Assembly (NCBI GenBank): GCA_018061005.1
Contig: JAGOVA010000013.1
Span: 1-55,731 of the forward strand
Direction: 5' to 3'
From: Sterolibacterium sp.
Lineage (GTDB): Bacteria; Pseudomonadota; Gammaproteobacteria; Burkholderiales; Rhodocyclaceae
DNA length: 55,731 bases
A program made the translations under genes and the position numbers. Positions within the stretch are counted from its first letter, which is position 1. Every line of letters starts with the position of its first letter. Positions 43,819 through 53,027 of this stretch are shown here, in pieces. Under the pieces are notes generated by a model. It worked only from the letters and a program-made list of their open reading frames with translations. It was not told the origin of the DNA and made no database searches.

Positions 43819-44268
43819 TCAGTGCAGTGTTTGCGTGGTTTCGGTGTCGTTGCCGGAGGAGGTCAGCGAGGCGTGATGCGCCTGTAACCGCCAGCCGGTG
43901 GCACTTCGGATGTAAATGTTGGTGGCGAGGATGGGGGTGCTTTGTCCGCCGCCTTGCCCTGGCTCCTGGGGCGCGTCAAGCATGCAGATGGTTTCCAGTA
44001 CGTTGTGCACGGTGACCAGCATGCTGGGCATGACGAGCCGGTTGGAAACTTCCATGGAAAAGCGTCGTCCGCTGTTGAAAATGCGCCGCCAGGCTTCACG
44101 GATGTTGCTATAGCCCGAGAAACGCGGGCCATTGGGGAGTATGCAGATGATTTCTTCATCTTCAGCCCAGACGTTCATGAACGCATCCAGGTCAGCGCGG
44201 CGTATCGCTTCGTAGAAGGCGTTCTCGGTATCCTGCGGCGTGGTGTAGATGGGTTTCTGGAGCGGCAT
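43819..44268 (-). CDS. NTF2-like (SnoaL-type) protein
   Basis: From ATG 44268 the product has 149 residues. The pattern (DTENAFYEAIRRADLDAFMNVWAEDEEIICILPNGPRFSGYSNIREAWRRIF, then a beta-rich half ending TGWRLQAHHAS) is that of the nuclear-transport-factor-2-like fold used by small enzymes and binding proteins. No catalytic residues can be assigned. The longer frame to 44316 would run over the end of waaF, so I use the internal ATG. It lies between waaF and the phosphomannomutase gene on the same strand. Confidence 0.75.
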   Translation of the reverse strand: MPLQKPIYTTPQDTENAFYEAIRRADLDAFMNVWAEDEEIICILPNGPRFSGYSNIREAWRRIFNSGRRFSMEVSNRLVMPSMLVTVHNVLETICMLDAPQEPGQGGGQSTPILATNIYIRSATGWRLQAHHASLTSSGNDTETTQTLH

Positions 44269-44279
44269 GGGTGCTTGCC

Positions 44280-45332
44280 TCAGGCGTGGCGCAGGGGGGC
44301 GAGGGTGTCCTCGCATGTGTTTATTTCGTTTATTTCTGTGATTGCGTTCATCACCGTTTCAGCCTTCAGTTCTTCCATACATTTGAAGTGACCGAGCGGG
44401 CAGGCGCGTTTGAAGCAGGGGCTGCAATCTGCGTGGAGCGAAATGATTTTGGCGTGCCGGGAGAGTGGCGGCGTGTAGTCCGGGCTGGATGAGCCGTAAA
44501 GGGCAAACAGCGGCCGGTCAAGTGCGGCGGCTACATGCATCAGCCCCGAGTCGTTACTGACGACCAGGCGGGCACTGGCGATGAGATCAATGGCCTGTTC
44601 CAGCGTGGTGCGGCCACACAGATTGAGCGCGTGGCCTTGCGACATCTGCAGGATGCCATCGCCCAGTTCGATGTCCTTGGCGGAGCCCAGTAGCCAGACG
44701 GGGATGTTTTTGTCTGCCAGTTGTCGCGCCAGCGCAGCGAAGTGACGGGAAGGCCAGCGTTTGGCAGGGCCGAATTCAGCACCCGGGCAGAAGATGGCCG
44801 GATGGGCATCGGCGGGTAAATTCAGCGCGGCGCGCACAGCCTGTTGTTGCGCCGGGGTGGAGCTCAGGCGGGTTTCCGGCAGAGGGCGGGCGATGGCCGG
44901 GGTTTCCGGAGCTTCGGCCAGTTGCAGGTAGCGTTGTGCCAGTTGCGGCAGAACGGTGGCTTCGAGGGTGTGGCGGCGATTGAGCAGACCAACGCGGGCT
45001 TCGCCGCGATAGCCGGTACGCAGCGGGATGCCGGCAAAAAAGGGCGAGAGGGCAGACTTCCAGGAGTTGGGCAGGACGATGACTTCGTCGTAACGCCCAT
45101 CGCGTAGCTGCCGACCGAGCCGCCAGCGTGCGCCCAGGTTGAACTCACCGTGAGCGAAGGGATTGTCGAACACCTGATGCACTTGCGGCATGCGCGCCAG
45201 CAGGGGCGATGTCCAGGCCGGAGCGAGGGCATCGAGCACAAGCTGGGGGTGTTTTTCGTGCAGCCGCGCGAACAGCGGCTGCGCCAGGAGGGTGTCGCCG
45301 ATCCAGGAGGGCGCCACGATCAGGATACGCAC
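44280..45332 (-). CDS. waaF: Lipopolysaccharide heptosyltransferase II
   Basis: WaaF (350 residues) adds the second heptose to the LPS inner core at the cytosolic face of the inner membrane. MRILIVAPSWIGDTLLAQPLFARL at the N-terminus, FCPGAEFGPAKRWPSRHFAALA and VSNDSGLMHVAAALDRPLFALYGSSSPDYTPPL are family hallmarks, and the C-terminus has the CSPCFKRACPLGHFKC segment common in WaaF. It follows the CHCC zinc-finger gene and ilvE on the same strand, a common betaproteobacterial order. Confidence 0.93.
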   Translation of the reverse strand: MRILIVAPSWIGDTLLAQPLFARLHEKHPQLVLDALAPAWTSPLLARMPQVHQVFDNPFAHGEFNLGARWRLGRQLRDGRYDEVIVLPNSWKSALSPFFAGIPLRTGYRGEARVGLLNRRHTLEATVLPQLAQRYLQLAEAPETPAIARPLPETRLSSTPAQQQAVRAALNLPADAHPAIFCPGAEFGPAKRWPSRHFAALARQLADKNIPVWLLGSAKDIELGDGILQMSQGHALNLCGRTTLEQAIDLIASARLVVSNDSGLMHVAAALDRPLFALYGSSSPDYTPPLSRHAKIISLHADCSPCFKRACPLGHFKCMEELKAETVMNAITEINEINTCEDTLAPLRHA

Positions 45333-45365
45333 TGGGGTGGGGCTCCGTGCCGGTGGCTCAGTGAT

Positions 45366-45566
45366 TTAGTGGTGGCCTCGGGGTTTTTCACCGCTGTAGC
45401 GATACTGCGTGCTGCAATAGGGGCAGGTCGCTACACCGGTGTTCAGCACATCGAGAAAGACGCGCGGATGCCGCGCCCACAGGGGGCTGTCGGCACGCGG
45501 GCAATGCAGGGGCAGGTCGGCCATCGTCACGGTGACGTTGCGTTCGGTATCCTTGATTTCACTCAT
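45366..45566 (-). CDS. CHCC zinc-finger domain protein
   Basis: The 66-residue protein contains LPLHCP, HPRVFLDV and ATCPYCSTQYRY, the Cys-His-Cys-Cys zinc ligands of the family that includes the complex I NDUFS6 zinc-binding segment. The role in bacteria is unknown. It lies 12 bases downstream of ilvE and is probably cotranscribed with it and waaF. Confidence 0.88.
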   Translation of the reverse strand: MSEIKDTERNVTVTMADLPLHCPRADSPLWARHPRVFLDVLNTGVATCPYCSTQYRYSGEKPRGHH

Positions 45567-45578
45567 GATGATTATTCC

Positions 45579-46502
45579 TCAGGCCACAGGGGTCAGCCAG
45601 TCGGCGTGCGCGGGCACCTTGCCATTGACGACATCGAAGAACAGGCTTTGCAGTTTTTCGGTGATCGGCCCCCGCTTGCCTGCACCGATCTGCCGCCGGT
45701 CGAGTTCGCGGATCGGCGTGACTTCAGCGGCCGTGCCGGTGAAGAAGGCTTCGTCGGCGATGTAGATGTCGTCGCGCGTGAGACGCTTGGAGACGACGGT
45801 CAGGCCGAGATCCTTGGCCAGCGCGATGATGGTTGCACGGGTGATGCCGGAAAGTGCGGAGGCAATTTCCGGCTCGTAAATCACGCCATCTTTGATGATG
45901 AACAGGTTTTCGCCCGCACCTTCAGCAACGAAACCTTCGCAGTCGAGCAGCAGGGCTTCGTCGTAGCCGTCATCGGTGGCTTCCATGTTGGCCAGAATCG
46001 AGTTGGCATAGGTGGCGGCCAGTTTGGCGCGCGGCATGGTGGCGTTGATGTGGTGGCGGGTGTAGGAGGAGGTGCGGATGCGGATACCCTTTTCCAGGCC
46101 GTCAGCACCCAGATACGCGCCCCACGGCCAGGCGGCGATGGCGACATGTACCTTCAGGCCGCGCGGCGAAATACCCATTTTTTCCGAGCCGTAAAAGGCA
46201 ATCGGCCGCAGGTAGCAGGACTCGAGGTTGTTGGCACGCACGACTTCTCTTTGTGCTTCCATCAGCGTGGCGCGATCCCAGGGCATCGCCATGCGGTAGA
46301 TGTGTGCCGAGGTAAACAGTCGGTCGGTGTGCTCTTTGAGGCGGAAGATGGCCGTGCCATTGACGGTCTTGTAAGCGCGCACGCCTTCAAAGACGGAAAG
46401 GCCATAGTGCAGGGAATGAGTCAGCACATGAATATTGGCTTCGCGCCAGGGCACGAGTTTGCCGTCAAACCAGATGAGGCCGTCGCGATCGGACATGGAC
46501 AT
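45579..46502 (-). CDS. ilvE: Branched-chain amino acid aminotransferase
   Basis: IlvE (307 residues) transfers the amino group in the last step of Leu, Ile and Val synthesis and the first step of their breakdown. It is a fold-type IV PLP enzyme: LHYGLSVFEGVRAY near 31-45, PLP Lys160 in MPRAKLAATYANS, EGFVAEGAGENLFIIKDG and ALSGITRATIIALAKDLG are all present. A GGAG-containing leader precedes the ATG. Its product keto acids feed isobutyryl-CoA from valine, so it sits one pathway away from icmF. Confidence 0.95.
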   Translation of the reverse strand: MSMSDRDGLIWFDGKLVPWREANIHVLTHSLHYGLSVFEGVRAYKTVNGTAIFRLKEHTDRLFTSAHIYRMAMPWDRATLMEAQREVVRANNLESCYLRPIAFYGSEKMGISPRGLKVHVAIAAWPWGAYLGADGLEKGIRIRTSSYTRHHINATMPRAKLAATYANSILANMEATDDGYDEALLLDCEGFVAEGAGENLFIIKDGVIYEPEIASALSGITRATIIALAKDLGLTVVSKRLTRDDIYIADEAFFTGTAAEVTPIRELDRRQIGAGKRGPITEKLQSLFFDVVNGKVPAHADWLTPVA

Positions 46503-46600
46503 GGTGGGGTCTCCGAGAGAGCTATCCTGAAAGGCGGAATTCTAGCCGATTTGTCATCACTCACGCAGCGCATGGGGATGGGGCGCGTTAAAATGTAAAG

Positions 46601-47080
46601 ATGAACATGACGACAAATGCAATCTGGAAGCCCCATGTCACCGTGGCGGCCATCATTGAGCGGGAGGGTCGCTTTCTGCTGGTGGAAGAAGAAGTCAGCG
46701 ATGGCGCGCAAGGGACGCTCATCCGTTACAACCAGCCGGCAGGCCATCTCGACGAGAACGAATCCTTGCTGCATGCCTGCAGCCGCGAGGCGCTGGAAGA
46801 AACCGCCTGGCATTTCACGCCGCAGCATCTGGTTGGGGTGTACCAATGGCAACGCCCGGCGCGCGATGTCACCTATCTGCGTTTTGCGTACTGTGGGCAG
46901 TTGGGTGAGCACGAAGCCGCGCGTGCACTCGATGACGGCATCCTGCGCGCGCTCTGGCTGACCCCGGCTGAAATCGAATCCCGGCGCGAGCAACACCGCA
47001 GCCCGCTGGTAATGCAGTGTGTGCGGGATTATCTGGCAGGGCGGCGTTTTCCTCTTGATCTGGTGAAACACTATGGCTGA
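46601..47080 (+). CDS. nudJ: NUDIX hydrolase NudJ
   Basis: The 159-residue protein has the Nudix box at 48-70 ([20 protein letters not shown]), ending in TAW where the consensus has a Gly followed by a hydrophobic residue. NudJ hydrolyses nucleoside di- and triphosphates and HMP-pyrophosphate. The call is strengthened by its position directly before mnmA, as in E. coli (ymfB-mnmA); the two genes overlap by 8 bases. No strong ribosome site precedes the ATG. Confidence 0.88.
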   Translation: MNMTTNAIWKPHVTVAAIIEREGRFLLVEEEVSDGAQGTLIRYNQPAGHLDENESLLHACSREALEETAWHFTPQHLVGVYQWQRPARDVTYLRFAYCGQLGEHEAARALDDGILRALWLTPAEIESRREQHRSPLVMQCVRDYLAGRRFPLDLVKHYG

Positions 47081-48179
47081 ACAAACAGGTAAGGGCACGG
47101 TCATCGTCGGCATGTCCGGTGGCGTGGATTCTTCGGTGGCGGCTCTGTTGCTGAAGCAGCAAGGCTGGAAGGTGATCGGCCTGTTCATGAAGAACTGGGA
47201 AGATGACGACGATGAGGATTACTGTTCGTCACGTCAGGATCTGATCGACGCGGCTTCAGCCTGCGATGTCATCGGCATCGATCTGGAAGTGGTGAATTTT
47301 TCTGCCGAATACAAGGATCGGGTGTTCAGCGAGTTCCTGCGTGAATATCAGGCGGGTCGCACGCCCAATCCGGATGTGCTGTGCAATGCTGAAATCAAGT
47401 TCAAGGCCTTTCTCGATCATGCGCTCAAGCTGGGGGCAGACAAAATTGCCACGGGTCACTATGCCCAGGTGCGCGAGTTTCTCGGCGACTGGCAGCTGCT
47501 CAAGGCCGAGGATGGCAGCAAGGATCAGAGCTATTTCCTGCATCGCCTGAACCAGCAGCAACTGGCCAAAACGTTGTTTCCGGTCGGGCATCTCTACAAG
47601 CGCGAGGTGCGCCGCGTGGCGGAAGCGGCGGGGCTGCACAATCATGCCAAAAAGGACTCGACGGGTATCTGCTTTATTGGCGAGCGGCCGTTTCGCGAGT
47701 TTCTCGGTCGTTATCTGCCCGGGCAGACGGGTGAGATTCGCACACTCGACGGCGACAAGGTGATCGGCCAGCATGACGGGCTGATCTATCACACCATCGG
47801 TCAGCGCAAGGGCTTGCACATCGGTGGGGTGAAAGGCAATGCGGATGAGGCGGGCGACCATGAAGCCTGGTATGTCGCCGCCAAGGACATGCAGCGCAAT
47901 GTGCTGCAGGTGGTGCAGGGGCACGACCACCCCGCCTTGTTCAGTGAGCGGTTGCGGGCGCTGGATCTGTCCTGGGTCAGCGGCCATGCGCCACACACGC
48001 ACTGGGTGTATACCGGCAAAACCCGCTACCGTCAGCCAGATGCCGCCTGCGAGGTGGAGTCGGTGGATGCGGATTCCTGCGAAATCGCCTTTGCCGCAGC
48101 GCAATGGGCGGTCACGCCGGGGCAGAGTGTGGTACTTTATGAATCGAAAGTTTGCCTGGGGGGCGGGGTGATTGTTTGA
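47073..48179 (+). CDS. mnmA: tRNA-specific 2-thiouridylase MnmA
   Basis: MnmA (368 residues) puts sulfur on U34 of tRNAs for Lys, Glu and Gln. The ATP-pyrophosphatase P-loop SGGVDSS lies at 15-21, catalytic Cys104 in [12 protein letters not shown] and the second active Cys200 in [12 protein letters not shown], followed by [17 protein letters not shown]. It overlaps nudJ by 8 bases. A terminator follows. Confidence 0.96.
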   Translation: MAEQTGKGTVIVGMSGGVDSSVAALLLKQQGWKVIGLFMKNWEDDDDEDYCSSRQDLIDAASACDVIGIDLEVVNFSAEYKDRVFSEFLREYQAGRTPNPDVLCNAEIKFKAFLDHALKLGADKIATGHYAQVREFLGDWQLLKAEDGSKDQSYFLHRLNQQQLAKTLFPVGHLYKREVRRVAEAAGLHNHAKKDSTGICFIGERPFREFLGRYLPGQTGEIRTLDGDKVIGQHDGLIYHTIGQRKGLHIGGVKGNADEAGDHEAWYVAAKDMQRNVLQVVQGHDHPALFSERLRALDLSWVSGHAPHTHWVYTGKTRYRQPDAACEVESVDADSCEIAFAAAQWAVTPGQSVVLYESKVCLGGGVIV

Positions 48180-48196
48180 TATGTGAGCGGGCGGGT

Positions 48197-48231
48197 TGAG
48201 GGGGAGGGATACAAACAGCCCCTCACTTTTT
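48197..48231 (+). terminator. Rho-independent terminator after mnmA
   Basis: TGAGGGG (48197-48203) pairs with CCCCTCA (48219-48225) across a 15-base loop, followed by C and five T at 48227-48231. It lies 18 bases after the mnmA stop. Confidence 0.7.
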
Positions 48232-48265
48232 GCGCGTGTTTTTGCCCTACCCTGCCTTGCGCCGT

Positions 48266-48874
48266 TCAGTCGTGTGGCACGGTTTCGGCGAACGAGGCAC
48301 GCTGCATCAGGTGCGCATAAAGGCGGGCGAGGTTGGGGTGCGCTACCGGCCAGAGGATGTCCGGGTGGCGGAAGCTGACATAGCCCAACGCGCTGCCAAC
48401 AGCGATGTCTGCCAGTGACAACGCCGTGCCGTGACACCATTCGTTGTCCCCAAGTTCAGCGGACATGGCGTGCAAGCCGGCCAGTATCTTGTCGTTCTGG
48501 CGGGCAATCCACGAAGGGCTTTTTTCCCCAACGGGACGACGTGATTCGAGCAGGGCGGTGGCGGCTGCATCACTGATGCCATCGGCCAGTGCTTCCCAGC
48601 GTTTGATGCTGATACGGTCGCGGCCGCTGGCAGGGATCAGGTGCTTGTTGGGCGAGAGGCTGTCGAGATATTCGACGATGACGCGGGAGTCGTACAGCGT
48701 ACTGTCATCATCCAGCAACAGCACGGGGACTTTGCCCAGTGGATTGTGCTTTGCGATGCTGTTGCCTTCGACCCACGGCGATTCGAGCAGGAATTCGTAG
48801 TCGATTTTCTTTTCGATGAAAACGGCGCGAACCTTGCGAACGTAGGGACTGGTGAGGGAGCCGATTAGTTTCAT
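48266..48874 (-). CDS. Glutathione S-transferase family protein
   Basis: The 202-residue protein has a thioredoxin-fold N-terminus (MKLIGSLTSPYVRKVRAVFIEKKIDYEF) with the GSH-binding GKVPVLLLDDDSTLYDSRVIVEYLD, and an all-helical C-terminal half with LSLADIAVGSALGYV. The substrate is unknown; it belongs with small YibF-like bacterial GSTs. I start at ATG 48874, where homology begins; ATG 48889 is a close alternative and neither has a good ribosome site. Confidence 0.9.
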   Translation of the reverse strand: MKLIGSLTSPYVRKVRAVFIEKKIDYEFLLESPWVEGNSIAKHNPLGKVPVLLLDDDSTLYDSRVIVEYLDSLSPNKHLIPASGRDRISIKRWEALADGISDAAATALLESRRPVGEKSPSWIARQNDKILAGLHAMSAELGDNEWCHGTALSLADIAVGSALGYVSFRHPDILWPVAHPNLARLYAHLMQRASFAETVPHD

Positions 48875-49015
48875 GGGAGGCGTGCTCATGATGCAAGCAA
48901 AAAATTCGGGGAAGAAATTATCGCTGATTGATGGGTGGACTTCAACAAATCTGGCCGGGTGGATCGCTGGCAGCACAAGGAACCCGAATCAAATATTCAA
49001 TGACAGGAAATGCAC

Positions 49016-49594
49016 ATGGAATCACTGGTCGTATCAACGGGCGTGGTTGCCCTGGCGGAAATCGGCGACAAGACGCAGTTGCTAGCCTTCATTCTGGCGG
49101 CGCGTTTCAAGAAACCGCTGCCGATCATACTTGGCATCCTGTTGGCTACCCTCGTCAATCATGGGCTGGCGGGGCTGCTGGGCGCATGGATTGCGACGAG
49201 TCTGCGGCCGGACATCCTGCGCTGGTTGCTGGGGGTCTCGTTCATCGGCATGGCGTTATGGACGATGATCCCGGACAAGATCGAAGAGGATGAAACGCAG
49301 ATCGCCCGCAAGCTGGGGGTTTTTGGGGTTACCCTGCTGACTTTTTTTCTGGCGGAAATGGGTGACAAGACCCAGATCGCCACGGTCGCACTGGCCGCAC
49401 ATTATGGCGCGCCCTGGCTGGTGGTGGCGGGGACTACGCTGGGCATGCTGGTTGCCGATGTGCCGGCAGTCTTTGTGGGCGACCGGCTGGCAGCGAAAAT
49501 TCCGATGCGGCTGGTTCATCTGGTGGCCGCAGCGATTTTTGCGGCGTTGGGCGTGGCCACCCTGCTGGGTGCGGGAGCAGGGCTGGGCTTGTGA
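49016..49594 (+). CDS. GDT1/UPF0016 (TMEM165-type) cation transporter
   Basis: The 192-residue membrane protein has six predicted spans in two repeats, each with an E-x-G-D-K-T motif (EIGDKT at 15-20, EMGDKT at 114-119), the hallmark of the GDT1 family. Relatives move Mn2+ or Ca2+ in exchange for protons; bacterial members are mostly linked to Mn2+ export. I start at ATG 49016 because AGGA lies 7 bases upstream; ATG 49010 lies too close to that site. I looked for a manganese riboswitch upstream and did not see one. Confidence 0.88.
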   Translation: MESLVVSTGVVALAEIGDKTQLLAFILAARFKKPLPIILGILLATLVNHGLAGLLGAWIATSLRPDILRWLLGVSFIGMALWTMIPDKIEEDETQIARKLGVFGVTLLTFFLAEMGDKTQIATVALAAHYGAPWLVVAGTTLGMLVADVPAVFVGDRLAAKIPMRLVHLVAAAIFAALGVATLLGAGAGLGL

Positions 49595-49645
49595 TGCGGC
49601 TGGTCTGTGCTTTTTTGTATATACTAATTTGTGATATAAATAAGT

Positions 49646-49930
49646 ATGGAAAGATTCATCGAGTGGGACACTGTCATGGCCGAGGTGAACTACCGCAAGC
49701 ACGGTATACGCTTTGAAGACGCTGCCCTGGTGTTTGACGATCCGCTGGCTGTCTCCGTGCAAGATCGTAGCGAGAACGGCGAGCAACGCTGGCGGACAAT
49801 CGGTCAGGCAGGGGGATGCCTGGTGCTGTTGGTCGCTCATACGGTGAAAATCGACGACGCGGAAGTTCTCCGTATCATTTCCGCTCGTCGTGTCGACCGT
49901 AAGGAAAGGAAACGTTATGAACATGGTTAG
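49646..49930 (+). CDS. brnT: BrnT-family ribonuclease toxin
   Basis: The 94-residue protein has the BrnT pattern: FIEWDTVMAEVNYRKHGIRFEDAALVFDDPLAVSVQD, RWRTIG, and RIISARRVDRKERKRYEHG at the C-terminus. BrnT is an RNase toxin of a type II system, neutralised by BrnA. The 51 bases upstream are AT-rich with TATAAA at 49635-49640, a probable -10 and the likely site of autoregulation. The antitoxin gene overlaps its end by 14 bases. Confidence 0.9.
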   Translation: MERFIEWDTVMAEVNYRKHGIRFEDAALVFDDPLAVSVQDRSENGEQRWRTIGQAGGCLVLLVAHTVKIDDAEVLRIISARRVDRKERKRYEHG

Positions 49931-50219
49931 ACATAAGCAAGGCGATCTGCCACCGCTCACCGAAGCGCGCAAGGCGGAACTCAAGGCGCTGGAGGCGCGG
50001 CCTGATGGCGAGATCGACTATAGCGACATCCCACCGTTGGGCGATCAGTTCTGGGCGCGCGCCGTAGCCAATCCGTTCTACAAGCCGGTGAAGCAGCACG
50101 CCTCCGTGCGGATTGATGCCGATGTGCTGGTCTGGCTCAAATCCCAAGGCAAGGGCTATCAAACCCGGCTGAACGCCATCCTACGTCGCGCCATGCTCGA
50201 CGACGTGCACAAGGCATGA
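49917..50219 (+). CDS. brnA: BrnA-family antitoxin
   Basis: From ATG 49917 the product has 100 residues. It contains DGEIDYSDIPPLGDQFWARAVANPFYKPVKQHASVRIDADVLVWLKSQGKGYQTRLNAILRRAM, the DUF4415/BrnA pattern with a ribbon-helix-helix end that binds both BrnT and the promoter. AAGGAAAGGA at 49901-49910 is a strong ribosome site inside brnT and decides this start. Toxin-first order with overlap is usual for brnTA. Confidence 0.9.
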   Translation: MNMVRHKQGDLPPLTEARKAELKALEARPDGEIDYSDIPPLGDQFWARAVANPFYKPVKQHASVRIDADVLVWLKSQGKGYQTRLNAILRRAMLDDVHKA

Positions 50220-50270
50220 ATGGTGTCGTCATCGCCGGTGATCTGCGATAGGCCGCGTGATAAAATTTGC

Positions 50271-50300
50271 GGTTGCTTTCGGTTGCTTTCGGTTACTTTT
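50271..50300. repeat. 10-base tandem repeat, three copies, before purB
   Basis: GGTTGCTTTC occurs twice in a row (50271-50290), followed by a degenerate third copy GGTTACTTTT. It lies 66 bases before purB, in the leader. TAAAAT at 50261-50266 just upstream could be the purB -10 box, placing the repeats in the 5' untranslated region. Confidence 0.7.
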
Positions 50301-50338
50301 GCCCTGCCGATTTTTGACCCGCCGCTGCGGCTCCCTAA

Positions 50339-51733
<1,395 letters not shown>

Positions 51734-51744
51734 GGGCGGCGAAC

Positions 51745-52068
51745 ATGGCTTTTGCCGATAATCTCAAGCAATTACCGAAAGTCTCTCACCTGGCCGCGTT
51801 GCAACTGCTGGATGCCGAAGGGCAGGTGCTGGCAACCATCGAGAACAAGCCGGGTCAGACGGGTTCGCTTGTGGTGTATAACCATCTGGGGCAGATTTTT
51901 GGTGCCATCACTGTAGATGCCGCGAAGAAGGGCGTGGAACTGTACGCCGAGCACAGCGAGGATGCCCGTATCAATCCGGGCAAACATCCGAATATCGATC
52001 GTTTGTTCCACTTGATCGAACAGCCGCAGACCTTGCGGGTAAAGCATGTGTTTGCGCTGGGAGATTGA
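51745..52068 (+). CDS. DUF2322 family protein
   Basis: The 107-residue cytosolic protein begins MAFADNLKQLPKVSHLAALQLLD and contains ENKPGQTGSLVVYNHL, AEHSEDARINPGKHPNIDRL and TLRVKH. I recognise this as the DUF2322 pattern from betaproteobacteria; function is unknown. It follows purB by 11 bases and is probably cotranscribed. It is the last chromosomal-type gene before the conjugative element. Confidence 0.72.
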   Translation: MAFADNLKQLPKVSHLAALQLLDAEGQVLATIENKPGQTGSLVVYNHLGQIFGAITVDAAKKGVELYAEHSEDARINPGKHPNIDRLFHLIEQPQTLRVKHVFALGD

Positions 52069-52175
52069 AGTGGCCAGGCCGGATGCAGTTGCGCCACCTG
52101 CTCGATGGATGTGAATACCGGCGGGGAACCACAACCGCTGGACGCTCGTCTGTACGGGAATGCTGGAAATCAGGC

Positions 52176-52183
52176 ATAAAAAA
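52176..52183 (-). other. Candidate Tn4371-family attachment site
   Basis: The plus strand reads ATAAAAAA, so the minus strand reads TTTTTTAT, which fits the TTTTTYAT core I recall for Tn4371-type elements. It lies between chromosomal purB/DUF2322 and the trb genes, the expected place for one end. A T-rich 8-mer can occur by chance, so the other end is needed to confirm it. Confidence 0.4.
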
Positions 52184-52399
52184 TGTCCGCTGTCAAGCAC
52201 CTCTTGATGGCGGGCATAGTGTTAAAAGTCTGTATACAGCAACAGTTTAGGGGATTTTCCGGTGACTTCGGCCCACTACTGATTTGCGGGCTGGGAGCCA
52301 CATAGGAGCATCGCGGTAGCAAACCCAGGAGCGCCACAGCGAATAGATTGTGCACGGCAAGAGTTCGCTCGCCGATCACCATCTCTGCAAAGATCCCAC

Positions 52400-52445
52400 C
52401 CCAAACAAGAACGCGCAGCTCGTGAGCTGCGCGTTCTTGTTTGGG
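52400..52445. repeat. 22-base perfect inverted repeat with 2-base loop
   Basis: Arms 52400-52421 and 52424-52445 are exactly complementary, beginning CCCAAACAAGAACG, with loop GT at 52422-52423. It lies 35 bases beyond the stop of the 39-residue peptide gene, so it could be the bidirectional terminator of the trb operon. There is no T-run beyond GTTTGGG, so a protein- or recombinase-binding role is also possible. Confidence 0.85.
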
Positions 52446-52480
52446 CCGGATGCCTAGTACGCGGCCTTGGCTCCTACGCA

Positions 52481-52600
52481 TCAACTCGAAGAAGCATTGG
52501 ATCGAGCACAGATGTACTGTGCACCTCCAGCGCCAACGAAGACCGACAGCGCCACAGCCCAACTTGCCACGAAATTAAGTTTGAAGGTTGTTTTCTTCAT
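52481..52600 (-). CDS. Small hydrophobic peptide with strong ribosome site
   Basis: The 39-residue product starts MKKTTFKLNFVASWAVALSV and continues FVGAGGAQYICARSNASSS. A basic N-terminus and one hydrophobic stretch look like a signal peptide or a single membrane span. AAGGAGGTAG lies 3 bases before the ATG on the minus strand (52603-52612), one of the best ribosome sites in the window, which argues that it is translated. It is not a family I recognise. It lies downstream of the trb genes inside the element, before the large hairpin. Confidence 0.55.
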   Translation of the reverse strand: MKKTTFKLNFVASWAVALSVFVGAGGAQYICARSNASSS

Positions 52601-52775
52601 AGCTACCTCCTTGGTTTGTTGTGCGTTGGTGAGGGTACGGTGCTTGTTGTTAGTGGGAATCTCACCCAGCAATCGGACGGTTCGCTCTGTCTTCTGAATC
52701 TGTTGATACGTCAGGCTGATTGAACTATCGGTCTTCTCGCTCCAATGCTTCCTCTTTGTGACTGGTATGCACAGT

Positions 52776-53027
52776 TTACCGTGGGGCGGCACCAGTTGCT
52801 TGACTACTTGCACGGCCCCCTTTCCTGAATCCCCGATCCCCAGCCATGAAAGCCTCCAGCATGTAAGGGATCAGCGCCATCGCATCGACCGTCCCGCCAT
52901 AGGTCTGCGCATGCAGCGTGGCGTAGCGATCGAGGTCGGCCTTGAGGCTGGTCGGGCACGTAAAGGTCAGCTTGATGCTCTCAGTCTTGGGCAGCGGCCC
53001 CAGCCGTAGCTTGCGCGCAGTGCTCAT
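52776..53027 (-). CDS. DUF2274 protein of conjugative element
   Basis: The 83-residue protein reads MSTARKLRLGPLPKTESIKL and then TFTCPTSLKADLDRYATLHAQTYG, the DUF2274 pattern found directly after trbI in Tn4371-type and related elements. The function is unknown; the shape recalls ribbon-helix-helix proteins. Its ATG overlaps the trbI stop as ATGA (53024-53027). Confidence 0.85.
   Translation of the reverse strand: MSTARKLRLGPLPKTESIKLTFTCPTSLKADLDRYATLHAQTYGGTVDAMALIPYMLEAFMAGDRGFRKGGRASSQATGAAPR

Larger units (their letters stand above)
52069..52480. other. Intergenic region holding the probable end of the conjugative element
   Basis: No supported gene lies in these 412 bases. They contain the candidate att site at 52176-52183 and the large hairpin at 52400-52445. 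A minus-strand open frame covers part of it, but its product looks like random translation and it runs through the hairpin. Confidence 0.5.

Noticed and set aside
48890-49015. Manganese (yybP-ykoY) riboswitch upstream of the GDT1-type gene
   Set aside because: The family is sometimes controlled this way, but I could not find the conserved loops in the short leader.
52170-52562. 130-residue minus-strand frame at the element end
   Set aside because: It runs through the 46-base hairpin and the candidate att site, overlaps the 39-residue peptide gene in another frame, and looks like random translation.
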